Made by a program: the position numbers and the translations under genes. Positions 1 to 8,245 of a stretch of DNA of 38,504 bases are shown one piece after another. Position 1 is the stretch's first letter, and each line of letters begins with the position of its first letter. Source of the DNA: Steroidobacteraceae bacterium (GTDB lineage Bacteria; Pseudomonadota; Gammaproteobacteria; Steroidobacterales; Steroidobacteraceae); contig JABAQN010000013.1 in assembly GCA_019187495.1 (NCBI GenBank), positions 1-38,504 on the forward strand, given 5' to 3'. Below the pieces are notes generated by a model. The model did not search any database, was not told the origin of the DNA, and saw only the letters and a program-made list of their open reading frames with translations.

Positions 1-65
1 GGACGGCGCCCAGCCGCGCGTGGCGCGCGTCACGTCGAGCCGCAATGGCGATTTCTCCGGTGCTG

Positions 66-69
<4 letters not shown>
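1..69 (-). CDS. ybeY: YbeY endoribonuclease, N-terminal fragment (cut by window edge)
   Basis: Only the first 23 codons are inside the window. The reading frame begins ATG ACA GCA and runs without a stop to the window edge, encoding MTAPEKSPLRLDVTRATRGW and three more residues. The ATG overlaps the phoH stop codon in an ATGA arrangement, which signals translational coupling. The identity rests mainly on gene order: miaB-phoH-ybeY is a conserved proteobacterial operon. YbeY is a metal-dependent RNase needed for 16S rRNA 3'-end maturation and ribosome quality control. The catalytic histidine motif lies outside the window, so the assignment is an inference from position. Confidence 0.6.
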
Positions 70-1067
<998 letters not shown>

Positions 1068-1072
1068 CCGCG

Positions 1073-2422
1073 TCACGCGCGCATCTCCCGCCGTTCGCCG
1101 TCGAGCCACCGGCAGCGCAGCGAATTCCTGAGCGCCGCGGTGATCGTGACGTCGACGAAGCGACCGATGAGCTCCCGCGGTCCCGCGAAGTTCACCCAGC
1201 GATTGTTTTCGGTCCGCCCCGCCAGTTCACGCGCATCCCTCTTCGCGGGGCGCTCGACCAGCACGCGCTGCACGCTGCCGACCATCGCCTCGCTGATGGC
1301 GCGCGCCTGGCCGTCGAGCTGTGCCTGCAGGCGGGCGAGGCGCTGCTGCTTCTCGTCGATCGTGACGTCATCCGGCAGCGATGCGGCCGGCGTGCCCGGC
1401 CGACGGCTGTAGAGAAAGCTGAAGGACTGGTCGAACCCGGCTTCCCGCACCAGCCTGAGCGTGGCCTCGAAATCGCGTTCGCTCTCGCCGGGGAAGCCGA
1501 CGATGATATCCGTGCTGACGGCGATATCCGGCCGCACGGCGCGCAACTTGCGCAGCTTCGCCTTGAACTCGAGCGTGGTGTAGCCACGCTTCATCAGCGC
1601 GAGGATCCGGTCCGAGCCGCTCTGCACCGGCAGGTGCAGGTGGTTCGCGAGCTTCGGCACGCTGGCGAACGCCTCGACCAGGCTGTCGGTGAAATCGAGC
1701 GGATGCGAGGTCGTGAAGCGGATGCGTTCGATGCCGGGCACCGCCGCGACATGGTGGATCAGCGTCGCGAGATCGACCGGCACGCCATCGTCCATCGGAC
1801 CGGCGTAGGCGTTGACGTTCTGGCCGAGCAGCGTGATCTCGACGACCCCTTGCGCCGCGAGCCGCTCGACCTCCTCGAGCACGCCCGCGAACGGCCGGCT
1901 CACCTCATCGCCGCGCGTGTAGGGCACGACGCAGAAGCTGCAGTACTTGCTGCAGCCTTCCATGATCGACACGAACGCCGTTGTGCCCTCGGCGCGCGGC
2001 GCAGGCAGGTGATCGAACTTCTCGATCTCGGGAAAACTCACGTCTACGACGGCGCGCCCCGTACGCTTCACCGTACCGATCATTTCCGGCAAGCGATGCA
2101 GTGTCTGCGGGCCGAACACGAGATCGACGAACGGCGCCCGCGCCGTGATCGCCTCGCCCTCCTGGCTCGCGACGCAGCCGGCGACGCCGATCAGCACCTC
2201 CGGCCGCCGCTCCTTCAGTTGCCGCCACTCGCCGAGCAGCGAGTACACCTTGTCCTGCGCCTTCTCGCGCACCGAGCAGGTGTTCATCAACAGCAGATCG
2301 GCGAGCGCCGGATCGTTCGTCGGCTCGAAGCCCTCCGACACGCGCAGCACGTCCTCCATACGAGCGGAGTCGTACTCGTTCATCTGGCAACCGAAGGTCT
2401 TGAGGAAATAGCGACCGGGCAT
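1073..2422 (-). CDS. miaB: tRNA-2-methylthio-N6-dimethylallyladenosine synthase MiaB
   Basis: MiaB is a radical-SAM methylthiotransferase that converts i6A37 to ms2i6A37 in tRNAs reading UNN codons. The N-terminal UPF0004 domain has its three auxiliary cluster cysteines at C12 (in [12 protein letters not shown]), C49 (MNTCSVRE) and C83 (GVAGCVASQ). The radical-SAM motif CSKYCSFC gives C157, C161 and C164. A C-terminal TRAM domain ends near [13 protein letters not shown]. From the ATG at 2422 the protein is 449 residues. An in-frame TTG at 2440 would add six residues, but the ATG aligns better with the usual short N-terminus. No clear Shine-Dalgarno precedes either codon. It is the first gene of miaB-phoH-ybeY, and an upstream palindrome may bear on its regulation. 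Confidence 0.95.
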   Translation of the reverse strand: MPGRYFLKTFGCQMNEYDSARMEDVLRVSEGFEPTNDPALADLLLMNTCSVREKAQDKVYSLLGEWRQLKERRPEVLIGVAGCVASQEGEAITARAPFVDLVFGPQTLHRLPEMIGTVKRTGRAVVDVSFPEIEKFDHLPAPRAEGTTAFVSIMEGCSKYCSFCVVPYTRGDEVSRPFAGVLEEVERLAAQGVVEITLLGQNVNAYAGPMDDGVPVDLATLIHHVAAVPGIERIRFTTSHPLDFTDSLVEAFASVPKLANHLHLPVQSGSDRILALMKRGYTTLEFKAKLRKLRAVRPDIAVSTDIIVGFPGESERDFEATLRLVREAGFDQSFSFLYSRRPGTPAASLPDDVTIDEKQQRLARLQAQLDGQARAISEAMVGSVQRVLVERPAKRDARELAGRTENNRWVNFAGPRELIGRFVDVTITAALRNSLRCRWLDGERREMRA

Positions 2423-2474
2423 GGGAAGCGGGGAATCCAAACCCGATAGTCTACCGAATCACGCTACGCCCCGC

Positions 2475-2493
2475 GATCTTATTCAATAAGATC
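2475..2493. promoter_or_regulatory. Perfect 19-base palindrome in the miaB upstream region
   Basis: The arms GATCTTATT and AATAAGATC are exact inverted repeats around a single central base. The element lies in the 92-base gap between the FmdE-like gene and miaB. On the minus strand it overlaps the -10 position of a possible sigma70 promoter: TTGATA at 2504-2509, a 17-base spacer, then TTGAAT. With a one-base centre and an AT-rich stem it is a poor terminator, so a dimeric repressor or activator site is the likelier reading. I do not recognise it as a LexA, Fur or similar consensus. Confidence 0.5.
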
Positions 2494-2514
2494 AACGAGT
2501 TAGTATCAACCTGG

Positions 2515-3150
2515 TCAGCCCTGGGTGCCTGTGGTGCGCACCCTGATCACGCGCGGGTCATCCGCGAATTCGAGCAGCAGGTGGCGCACGCGCGCCTGCC
2601 ACGCCCTGCCGAAGGCCGCGCGCACCTCGTCATCGGCACGATCCTGGAGGATCGCGACCATGCGCTCGCGCTGCCCGGGATCGCCGGGCACGAGCGAAAC
2701 GTCGAGTTCGACCTGCACGGCCCTGCCGGTATCGAGGCGCTCGAAGGTGATGGCCTCACCTTCCGGACGCGCGGCGAAACGCAGCAGGCCCTTGCGGGCG
2801 TATCGGCCGCCGATGCCCTGGAAGCCGTTCTCCGCCGCGGCGCCGGTCAGCAGTGTCAGCACCTGTGCCACGACACCGGTCGTGCCGTGATCCGCTGGCG
2901 CAGGCATGCGGACACTGATGCCCCCGCGCTCGGCAGGCCCATCCGGATACAGCGCCGCGAGGGCTGCGCGGCCCATGAGGAACGCGCCGGCGACGGTCGG
3001 ACAGGAGTGGCCGGCAAGGCGCACGGCGTCGACGTAGTGATACTCGAGCAGTCCCTCGCGGCTTGCGCCGAGGAGCTTCGCCAACGGGTCGCGGGTGCGC
3101 ACCACGGGCGCCTGGTCATAGAAATCGGGAAGGGCAGCGGATGCAGGCAC
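2515..3150 (-). CDS. FmdE-like family protein (putative)
   Basis: This is a 211-residue soluble protein with no signal peptide or membrane segment. The segment YHYVDAVRLAGHSCPTVAGA (about residues 37-56) resembles the His/Cys core of the FmdE domain (formylmethanofuran dehydrogenase subunit E family), where a histidine and cysteine sit in an H-x-C-P setting. The zinc-ribbon tail of some FmdE proteins is not visible. The start is a GTG at 3150 preceded by GAGGAG seven bases upstream. The gene has its own possible promoter (3189-3217), so it may be a single transcription unit. Nothing nearby suggests C1 metabolism. A molybdenum enzyme lies about 1.1 kb away, but any link is speculative. The biochemical function is unknown, and the family call is moderate. 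Confidence 0.6.
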   Translation of the reverse strand: MPASAALPDFYDQAPVVRTRDPLAKLLGASREGLLEYHYVDAVRLAGHSCPTVAGAFLMGRAALAALYPDGPAERGGISVRMPAPADHGTTGVVAQVLTLLTGAAAENGFQGIGGRYARKGLLRFAARPEGEAITFERLDTGRAVQVELDVSLVPGDPGQRERMVAILQDRADDEVRAAFGRAWQARVRHLLLEFADDPRVIRVRTTGTQG

Positions 3151-3188
3151 GGGCGAACTCCTCGCAGGCGAAAAGCCTAAACAGGACC

Positions 3189-3217
3189 ATTCTAGTCCAC
3201 ATTTGGCGCTTTGCCAG
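3189..3217 (-). promoter_or_regulatory. Candidate sigma70 promoter for the FmdE-like gene
   Basis: Read on the minus strand, CTGGCA (3212-3217) and TAGAAT (3189-3194) are separated by exactly 17 bases. Each matches the sigma70 consensus well (4/6 and 5/6). The -10 lies about 39 bases upstream of the GTG start at 3150, leaving room for the GAGGAG ribosome binding site. The placement is by eye only. Confidence 0.35.
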
Positions 3218-3237
3218 CCTGTAACGGAACATCGTGC

Positions 3238-3705
3238 CTAGAACGGAATGTCGTCGTCGAACTCGTCCTTCTCGGTCGAACTGGCCGGCGACGCCTGCGC
3301 GTATTCATCATCTCCGCCGCGGCTGCGGCCGCCGCCCGAACCACCGCCCGACGCACCGCCGCCGCCCCCGCGGGCGCCGAGCATCTGCATTTCGTTCGCG
3401 ATGATTTCGGTCGTGTAGCGATCGTTGCCCTGCTTGTCCTGCCACTTGCGCGTGCGCAGGCTCCCCTCGATGTACACCTGCGAACCCTTGCGCAGGTACT
3501 CGCCCGCGATCTCGGCGAGCCGGCCGAACATCGCGACGCTGTGCCACTCGGTGCGCTCCTTCACCTCGCCGCTCTGCTTGTCCTTCCACGATTCGCTCGT
3601 GGCGATGCGCAGGTTCGTGACGGAGCTGCCGGAGGGCATCGCGCGCGTCTCCGGGTCCTGACCGAGGTTGCCGATGAGGATCACTTTGTTGATGCCGCGT
3701 GCCAT
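3238..3705 (-). CDS. ssb: Single-stranded DNA-binding protein SSB
   Basis: SSB binds and protects single-stranded DNA in replication, repair and recombination and recruits partners through its C-terminal tip. The protein is 155 residues. An OB-fold runs over about residues 1-110 ([19 protein letters not shown], then [24 protein letters not shown]). It is followed by a glycine/serine-rich flexible linker and the acidic tip DDDIPF, which is the canonical partner-binding end. The ATG at 3705 is chosen because MARGINKV is the universal SSB start and AAAGG lies seven bases upstream. The upstream in-frame codons are not conserved sequence. In many gammaproteobacteria ssb is next to or near uvrA; here uvrA is about 16.5 kb away. 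Confidence 0.96.
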   Translation of the reverse strand: MARGINKVILIGNLGQDPETRAMPSGSSVTNLRIATSESWKDKQSGEVKERTEWHSVAMFGRLAEIAGEYLRKGSQVYIEGSLRTRKWQDKQGNDRYTTEIIANEMQMLGARGGGGGASGGGSGGGRSRGGDDEYAQASPASSTEKDEFDDDIPF

Positions 3706-3765
3706 ATGGATGCCTTTCGTGCGTGCGGCCAAGTATGCGTGACGGTGGCCGCCGCGTTGAAGTGG

Positions 3766-3792
3766 AGAATCTGCCGGGAACGCCCGGATTCT
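3766..3792. terminator. Hairpin between the VOC gene and ssb
   Basis: AGAAT-ctg-CCGGG is matched by CCCGG-ATTCT across an AACG loop. This gives ten base pairs interrupted by a three-base bulge. It lies 16 bases past the stop codon of the minus-strand VOC gene and upstream of ssb. There is no good T-run on the minus-strand exit side, so it may be a weak terminator or an mRNA-stabilising hairpin. Confidence 0.35.
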
Positions 3793-3807
3793 TTCATGCG
3801 CCGGCCG

Positions 3808-4188
3808 TCAGGGCCAGACGGTCGGCGGATTCGGGAACCCGCCCCCGCGCAGCGGCACGATGCAGAAGCGCTGGCCGGTCGGCGCCTCCATGACCCACCA
3901 GTCGCGGATCATCTGCACACGCCGCGCACCGAGGTTCTCGAGGCGCCGCGCCTCCGCCTCCACATCGTCCGCGACGATGTCGAGATGCAGCCGGCTTTCG
4001 TGCGCGACGCGCTGCACCTCGATCGTGAGGCCGTCCTCCTTCTTCTCGAGCGGCACGTAACCCGCGTCTTCCTCGGCGGCCGAGGGCCGCAGTTCGCGGC
4101 CGAGCGCCGCGCCCCAGAACTCGGCCGCGGAGCGCAGGTGATCGACCCGGCAATCGATGATGAAACCGGCGAGCGCGCTGCGATGCAT
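3808..4188 (-). CDS. VOC-family (glyoxalase/dioxygenase-fold) protein
   Basis: This is a 126-residue cytosolic protein with the vicinal-oxygen-chelate fold: paired beta-alpha-beta-beta-beta modules beginning FIIDCRVDHLRSAAEFWGAALG and ending APTGQRFCIVPL. Candidate metal or substrate positions are the acidic and histidine residues near TIEVQRV and LHLDIVADD. The family includes glyoxalases, dioxygenases and resistance proteins, and sequence this short does not allow a substrate to be named. The ATG at 4188 follows a strong GGGAGGGGG ribosome-binding stretch. It is divergent from the sulfite-oxidase-like gene with 88 bases between the starts, so the two may share a regulatory region. Confidence 0.85.
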   Translation of the reverse strand: MHRSALAGFIIDCRVDHLRSAAEFWGAALGRELRPSAAEEDAGYVPLEKKEDGLTIEVQRVAHESRLHLDIVADDVEAEARRLENLGARRVQMIRDWWVMEAPTGQRFCIVPLRGGGFPNPPTVWP

Positions 4189-4213
4189 GACCCCCTCCCG
4201 ACTCCGGAATGGA

Positions 4214-4234
4214 CGCGAAGTCTACCGCTTCGCG
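4214..4234. promoter_or_regulatory. Inverted repeat in the VOC/sulfite-oxidase divergent gap
   Basis: CGCGAAG and CTTCGCG are perfect seven-base inverted arms around a seven-base centre. The element lies 43 bases upstream of the molybdoenzyme ATG and 26 bases upstream of the VOC start. It could be an operator or simply a hairpin in one of the leaders; no known consensus is recognised. Confidence 0.25.
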
Positions 4235-4276
4235 CCCGCGCTACAACTCACCGCCCGATCGCCGTATTCTCGGGCC

Positions 4277-5452
4277 ATGGTTTCACGACGCGTCGTCACG
4301 GGGGCGCTGCTGGCCGGCAGTGCGGGATCGATCATCGCAGCTCCCGGCACACCGCCCACCACGCCGCTCGCCGCGTTGCCGGGCAAGAAGCCGCTGCTGA
4401 AGCGCACCTTCCGCCCGCCGAACTACGAAACGCCGCTCGCCGATCTGCGCACGCCCCATACGCGCAATGACGCGTTTTTCGTCCGCTACCACCTCGCCAA
4501 CATCCCGGACATCGATGCGCGCGCCTGGCGCCTGCAGATCGGCGGGGAGAGCATCGGGCGCCCGGCCGCCCTCTCGCTCGAGGACCTGAAGCGGGGCTTC
4601 GAACGCGTGAGCGTCACGGCGGTCTGCCAGTGTTCGGGCAATCGCCGCGGCCTCGTGACGCCGCGCGTACCCGGCGTGCAGTGGGGCTACGGCGCGATGG
4701 GCAATGCCCGCTGGACCGGCGTGCGCTTGCGGGATGTGCTGCGCGAGGCAGGGCTGCGCGCGGGCGCAGTCGAAGTGGCCTTCGACGGTGCGGACGCGGC
4801 GGTGCTGCCCACGACGCCGGATTTCGCGAAAAGCCTGCCGATCGAGCGGGCGCTCGATGAACACGTCCTGATCGCCTTCGAGATGAACGGTGAGCCGCTG
4901 CCGCGCTGGAACGGCGCACCCGCACGCCTCGTGGTTCCCGGCTGGACGGCGACCTACTGGGTCAAGCACCTGGCCGATATCCGCGTCGAACCCCGGCCAT
5001 TCGACGGCTTCTGGATGAAGTCCGCGTATCGCGTGCCCGCGGGCCTGTTCCCCGCCGCGCCCTTTCCGGGCCAGGCGACCAGGCAGACCGTGCCGATCAC
5101 GGAAATCGTCGTCAATTCACTCGTGACGAGCCATGTCGACGGCGATCGCCTCGCGCGCGGCGCGCCCGCGATACTGCACGGCTGGGCGTGGGACGGCGGT
5201 TCGGGGATCGCGGCGGTCGAGGTATCGCTCGACGGCGGGCATTCATGGCGCGACGCCGCGCTCGGCGAGGACATGGGACCGTACTCCTGGCGCGGGTTTC
5301 AATGGCCACTCGACACGAGGCAGGCCGGCCCGATCGAAGCCGCGGTGCGGGCGCGGGCGCGAAACGGAGCGGTGCAACCGGACACGCTGGTCGCAAACCC
5401 GGCGGGCTACCACCACAACGTCATCCAGGAATTGGCGTTGGAGGTCCTGTGA
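4277..5452 (+). CDS. Tat-exported sulfite-oxidase-type molybdopterin enzyme (SorA/SoxC-like)
   Basis: This 391-residue periplasmic oxidoreductase has the sulfite oxidase fold. The N-terminus MVSRRVVTGALLAGSAGSII is a twin-arginine export signal, expected for a molybdenum-cofactor protein folded in the cytosol. The molybdenum-binding domain contains CQCSGNRRG; C119, just before SGNRR, is the expected molybdenum ligand. FFVRYH (residues 67-72) matches an active-site Arg/His segment. The C-terminal half is the Mo-co dimerisation domain (ITEIVVNSLVTSH, then VEVSLDGGHSWRDA). Its stop overlaps the GTG of a cytochrome c gene, the arrangement of sulfite:cytochrome c oxidoreductases such as SorAB. Sulfite is the most likely substrate, but family members vary. 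The start at 4277 is set by the Tat motif; longer in-frame starts lack it. Confidence 0.85.
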   Translation: MVSRRVVTGALLAGSAGSIIAAPGTPPTTPLAALPGKKPLLKRTFRPPNYETPLADLRTPHTRNDAFFVRYHLANIPDIDARAWRLQIGGESIGRPAALSLEDLKRGFERVSVTAVCQCSGNRRGLVTPRVPGVQWGYGAMGNARWTGVRLRDVLREAGLRAGAVEVAFDGADAAVLPTTPDFAKSLPIERALDEHVLIAFEMNGEPLPRWNGAPARLVVPGWTATYWVKHLADIRVEPRPFDGFWMKSAYRVPAGLFPAAPFPGQATRQTVPITEIVVNSLVTSHVDGDRLARGAPAILHGWAWDGGSGIAAVEVSLDGGHSWRDAALGEDMGPYSWRGFQWPLDTRQAGPIEAAVRARARNGAVQPDTLVANPAGYHHNVIQELALEVL

Positions 5453-5745
5453 AGCGGCTCGCGCTCGTGCTGTGCATCAGCGGGCTCGCGCTCGGCGCGG
5501 GCGTCTCGTTCGCGGGCGAAGAAGCGATCGTGCTGCGCGATGCGCCCGGTCGCGACCTCACGCTGGCCCGTTGCGCCATCTGCCACAGCGTCGATTACAT
5601 CGAAACCAATGCGCCGGTCCTGGATCGCGCGGGCTGGGAGAAGACGATTCGCAAGATGATCGACCGTTACGGCGCGCCGATATCGGATGCGGACGCGCGG
5701 GAGATCCTCGACTACCTGGGCGCGCAGTATTCGGCGACGCGCTGA
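5449..5745 (+). CDS. Small periplasmic cytochrome c (SorB-like)
   Basis: This is a 98-residue monoheme cytochrome. A Sec signal peptide (about residues 1-22, VKRLALVLCISGLALGAG) is followed by the heme attachment motif CAICH at residues 42-46. A downstream Met in RKMIDRYG is the probable axial ligand. The start is GTG at 5449, overlapping the TGA of the molybdoenzyme gene, with GGAGG four bases upstream. The tight coupling argues that it takes electrons from that enzyme and passes them to the respiratory chain. The size and layout match SorB-type partners. Without a homology search it could also be a generic class I cytochrome c. Confidence 0.85.
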   Translation: MKRLALVLCISGLALGAGVSFAGEEAIVLRDAPGRDLTLARCAICHSVDYIETNAPVLDRAGWEKTIRKMIDRYGAPISDADAREILDYLGAQYSATR

Positions 5746-6011
5746 TGGCAGTCGCGCGCCGTGGCCGCAGCGCTCGCACGCCGTGCGGGACGTGGCACGC
5801 CCGGTGACGAACGTGGAGAGCGCCGAGGAGCGGCGAGCAGCGCGAGACGTCCGCCGTGCTTTCAGCACTCGATATGGCAATGCGTCGAGCGCCGCCGCGA
5901 CGAGGGCACACCGCCGCAGGCGGTGCGCTCGACCCGAGAGGAACCGGGCGTGCCACGTCTCGCGCGGCGCACGCACGAGCGGAACGTGACGCGCGGCCGC
6001 GTCGAGGGCGA

Positions 6012-6620
6012 TCATCCCTGCCCGAACACCGCCCCTCCCCCCGCGAGGAACGCCCGCTCTTCAGCCGTCGATTCGCGCCCGAGCAGCCGATTGCGGTGCG
6101 GGAAGCGCCCGAATCGCTCGATCAGCGCGAGATGCTGGCGCGCGTAATCCGCATGGCCCGCGAGCAGGGGCTGCCACGCCTCGGGCGCTTCGCGGTGCAG
6201 CGCCTCGAACCGCGCGACGCACAATCGTTGATCGGCGAGCGCCTCGCTGTGCTCGAACGGCAGCAGCGCGAAGGCCCGCTCGACCGGTGTCAGCTTCGCG
6301 AAGAGTCCCGTGTCATCGGCATGATGGGCAGCCGCGAGCGCTCGCGCATCGAGCGAGAAGGCCCGCGGCGTGCCGCGCCACACATTGCGCGGGAACTGGT
6401 CGCACACGAGGATGAACGCGAGCGTGCCGCGGGGGGAAGCCTGCCACACATCGAGGCTGCCGTTCGCCGCGGCGTCGATCGTGGCAGAGAAGCGCGCGGC
6501 GATTTCGGCATCGACTTCGGTCGAGCTCCGGAACCAGAAGGCATTGCGCGCGCCCGCCGCGACCGGATCGGTCGCGGCGTCTGCAAACCAGTAGTCGAGC
6601 ACTGCGTCTGCCTGCGCCAT
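6012..6620 (-). CDS. DUF924 family protein
   Basis: This is a 202-residue, probably cytosolic, helical protein of the DUF924 family. Recognised segments are VLDYWFADA at the N-terminus, then FILVCDQFPRNVWRGTPRAF in the middle, and LPFEHSEALADQRLCVARF. The family has a TPR-like all-helical fold and no established biochemical role. The ATG at 6620 gives MAQADAVLDYWF, and upstream codons in frame do not look like coding sequence. It is divergent from the DUF2891 gene with 48 bases between starts. The 266 bases between its stop and the cytochrome c gene hold no feature I can support. Confidence 0.85.
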   Translation of the reverse strand: MAQADAVLDYWFADAATDPVAAGARNAFWFRSSTEVDAEIAARFSATIDAAANGSLDVWQASPRGTLAFILVCDQFPRNVWRGTPRAFSLDARALAAAHHADDTGLFAKLTPVERAFALLPFEHSEALADQRLCVARFEALHREAPEAWQPLLAGHADYARQHLALIERFGRFPHRNRLLGRESTAEERAFLAGGGAVFGQG

Positions 6621-6668
6621 TTGCACGTTCCACCCTTCCCCGGTGTTTGACCTACACTGCCCGACATT

Positions 6669-7778
6669 ATGCAGCGCATCGCCACGCTTCTCGCCCTGGT
6701 TGTCGCGACGCCGGCCTTCGCGGCCGCCCCGCCGCTCTCCGCCGACGCCGCCGCGCGTTTCGCGCAGCTCGCGCTCGACTGCGTGCAGCGCGAGTATCCG
6801 AACAAGATCTCGCACGTGCTCGCGGGCGATGCCGATGCGCGGCCGCCGCGCGAGCTTACCCCGGTGTTCTACGGCTGTTTCGACTGGCATTCCGACGTGC
6901 ACGGCCACTGGCTGCTCGCGCGCCTCGCGCGCCGGTACCCCGACGCGCCCTTCGCGGCGCCGGCGCGCGCGGCGCTCGCACGCAGCCTGACTCCCGCCGG
7001 CATCGCCGCCGAGGTCGCGTACCTCGACACGCCGGGACGCGCATCGTTCGAGCGCCCGTACGGCCTCGCGTGGCTGCTCGCGCTCGCGGCGGAGCTGCGC
7101 GGCTGGGACGATCCCGACGCGCGCGCCTGGTCGGCCGCGCTCGCGCCGCTCGAGCGTGCCGCCGCCGCGCGACTTTCGGCGTGGCTGCCGAAGCTCGCGT
7201 ATCCCATTCGCACCGGCGAGCACAACCAGACCGCCTTCTCGTTCGGGCTCGTGTGGGACTGGGCGCTCGCGACGGGCGACGCGTCGATGCAGGCGCTGCT
7301 GCGCGAGAAGGCCGCGCAGTTCTATCGGCGCGACCGGAACTGCCCGCTCGGCTTCGAGCCGTCCGGCGAGGATTTTCTTTCGCCGTGTCTCGCGGAAGCC
7401 GATTTTCTGCGCCGGGTGTTGGCGCCGCGCGAGTTCCAGGCCTGGCTCGGCGGATTCCTTCCCGGCATCCCGCGCCGGGCGTCAGCGCACGCGAATACGT
7501 GGCTCGCGCCGGGGATCGTCACGGATCGCTCGGACCCGAAGCTGGCGCACATCGACGGGCTCAATCTGAGCCGCGCATGGATGCTGCGGGGTATCGCGCG
7601 CGGCCTGCCGCCGGGCGACGCGCGGCGAGGCGCACTCGAACGTGCCGCGGCCGACCATGCCGACGCCGCACTGCCGGCCGTCACCGGTGAGCATTATGAG
7701 GGTGGGCACTGGCTCGGCACGTTCGCCGTCTACCTGCTGACCGGCGGCTCCGCGGGCGCGAGCGCCCCGACTTCATAG
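6669..7778 (+). CDS. DUF2891 family exported protein
   Basis: This 369-residue protein has a clear Sec signal peptide (MQRIATLLALVVATPAFAA, cleavage near residue 20). It carries hallmark segments of DUF2891: FYGCFDWHSDVHGHWLLARL, HNQTAFSFGLVWDWA, HIDGLNLSRAWMLRGIA and EHYEGGHWLGTFA. The repeated aromatic/His/Asp patches suggest an alpha/alpha-toroid, as in glycan-active proteins, but no activity is established. No Shine-Dalgarno is visible upstream of the ATG, which is only 48 bases from the divergent DUF924 start. The last 49 bases overlap the end of the convergent Gre-like gene on the other strand. Confidence 0.85.
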   Translation: MQRIATLLALVVATPAFAAAPPLSADAAARFAQLALDCVQREYPNKISHVLAGDADARPPRELTPVFYGCFDWHSDVHGHWLLARLARRYPDAPFAAPARAALARSLTPAGIAAEVAYLDTPGRASFERPYGLAWLLALAAELRGWDDPDARAWSAALAPLERAAAARLSAWLPKLAYPIRTGEHNQTAFSFGLVWDWALATGDASMQALLREKAAQFYRRDRNCPLGFEPSGEDFLSPCLAEADFLRRVLAPREFQAWLGGFLPGIPRRASAHANTWLAPGIVTDRSDPKLAHIDGLNLSRAWMLRGIARGLPPGDARRGALERAAADHADAALPAVTGEHYEGGHWLGTFAVYLLTGGSAGASAPTS

Positions 7779-8245
7779 GTCACGCCGCCGAAATCCACTT
7801 CGTCACCGAGCCGCGCACCGATCAGCTTTTCGGCGGCGGGCGATACGTAGCTCAGCAGTCCTTGTGCCGGATCCGCCTCGTCCTCGCCGACGATGCGGAG
7901 CTTCTTCGCCGGCCGCGAAGACCCATCGAGAGCGTGCAGCACCACTTGCACGCCGAACCGCACGGCGTCGGGCATCGCCGCCGGCACGATGAGCCGCGCG
8001 CTCGACTTTCTGCTCATCCAGTAGCGCAGGTCGCGCTCGATCGTCGCGAGCGCCGCCGCATCGTGCACTCCGGTCGCGGCGTCGCGCGAAGACTCGCGCG
8101 CGGCGCAGCGTGCCCGCTCGAGCGCGCGCACGTTCGCTTCGATCTGCGCGAGCCCCGCCGGCGTGACGAGGTTCGGATGGGGACTGATGGCGCGTTCAGG
8201 CAGCTCGACCTGGCCGTCGCCTTCCCTGACGAAGGCGCGGCTCAT
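7730..8245 (-). CDS. GreA/GreB-family transcription elongation factor-like protein
   Basis: This 171-residue protein has Gre-factor layout: an N-terminal coiled coil (about residues 25-95) and a C-terminal FKBP-like domain (IVGEDEADPAQGLLSYVSPAAEKLIGA, about residues 120-165) that would bind the RNA polymerase secondary channel rim. The coiled-coil tip lacks the D-x-x-E-N-A-E-Y stretch that carries the catalytic acids in GreA/GreB; the region instead reads RDAATGVHDAAALATIERDL. It may therefore modulate polymerase without stimulating cleavage. The ATG at 8245 overlaps the stop of the upstream membrane-protein gene (ATGA), and the 3' end overlaps the DUF2891 gene. Family membership is fairly sure; activity is not. 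Confidence 0.8.
   Translation of the reverse strand: MSRAFVREGDGQVELPERAISPHPNLVTPAGLAQIEANVRALERARCAARESSRDAATGVHDAAALATIERDLRYWMSRKSSARLIVPAAMPDAVRFGVQVVLHALDGSSRPAKKLRIVGEDEADPAQGLLSYVSPAAEKLIGARLGDEVDFGGVTYEVGALAPAEPPVSR

Noticed and set aside
5407..6015. Minus-strand frame overlapping the DUF924 stop in an ATGA arrangement
   Set aside because: It continues through the cytochrome c gene on the other strand, is Arg/Ala-rich and shows no family pattern; the ATGA is likely chance.
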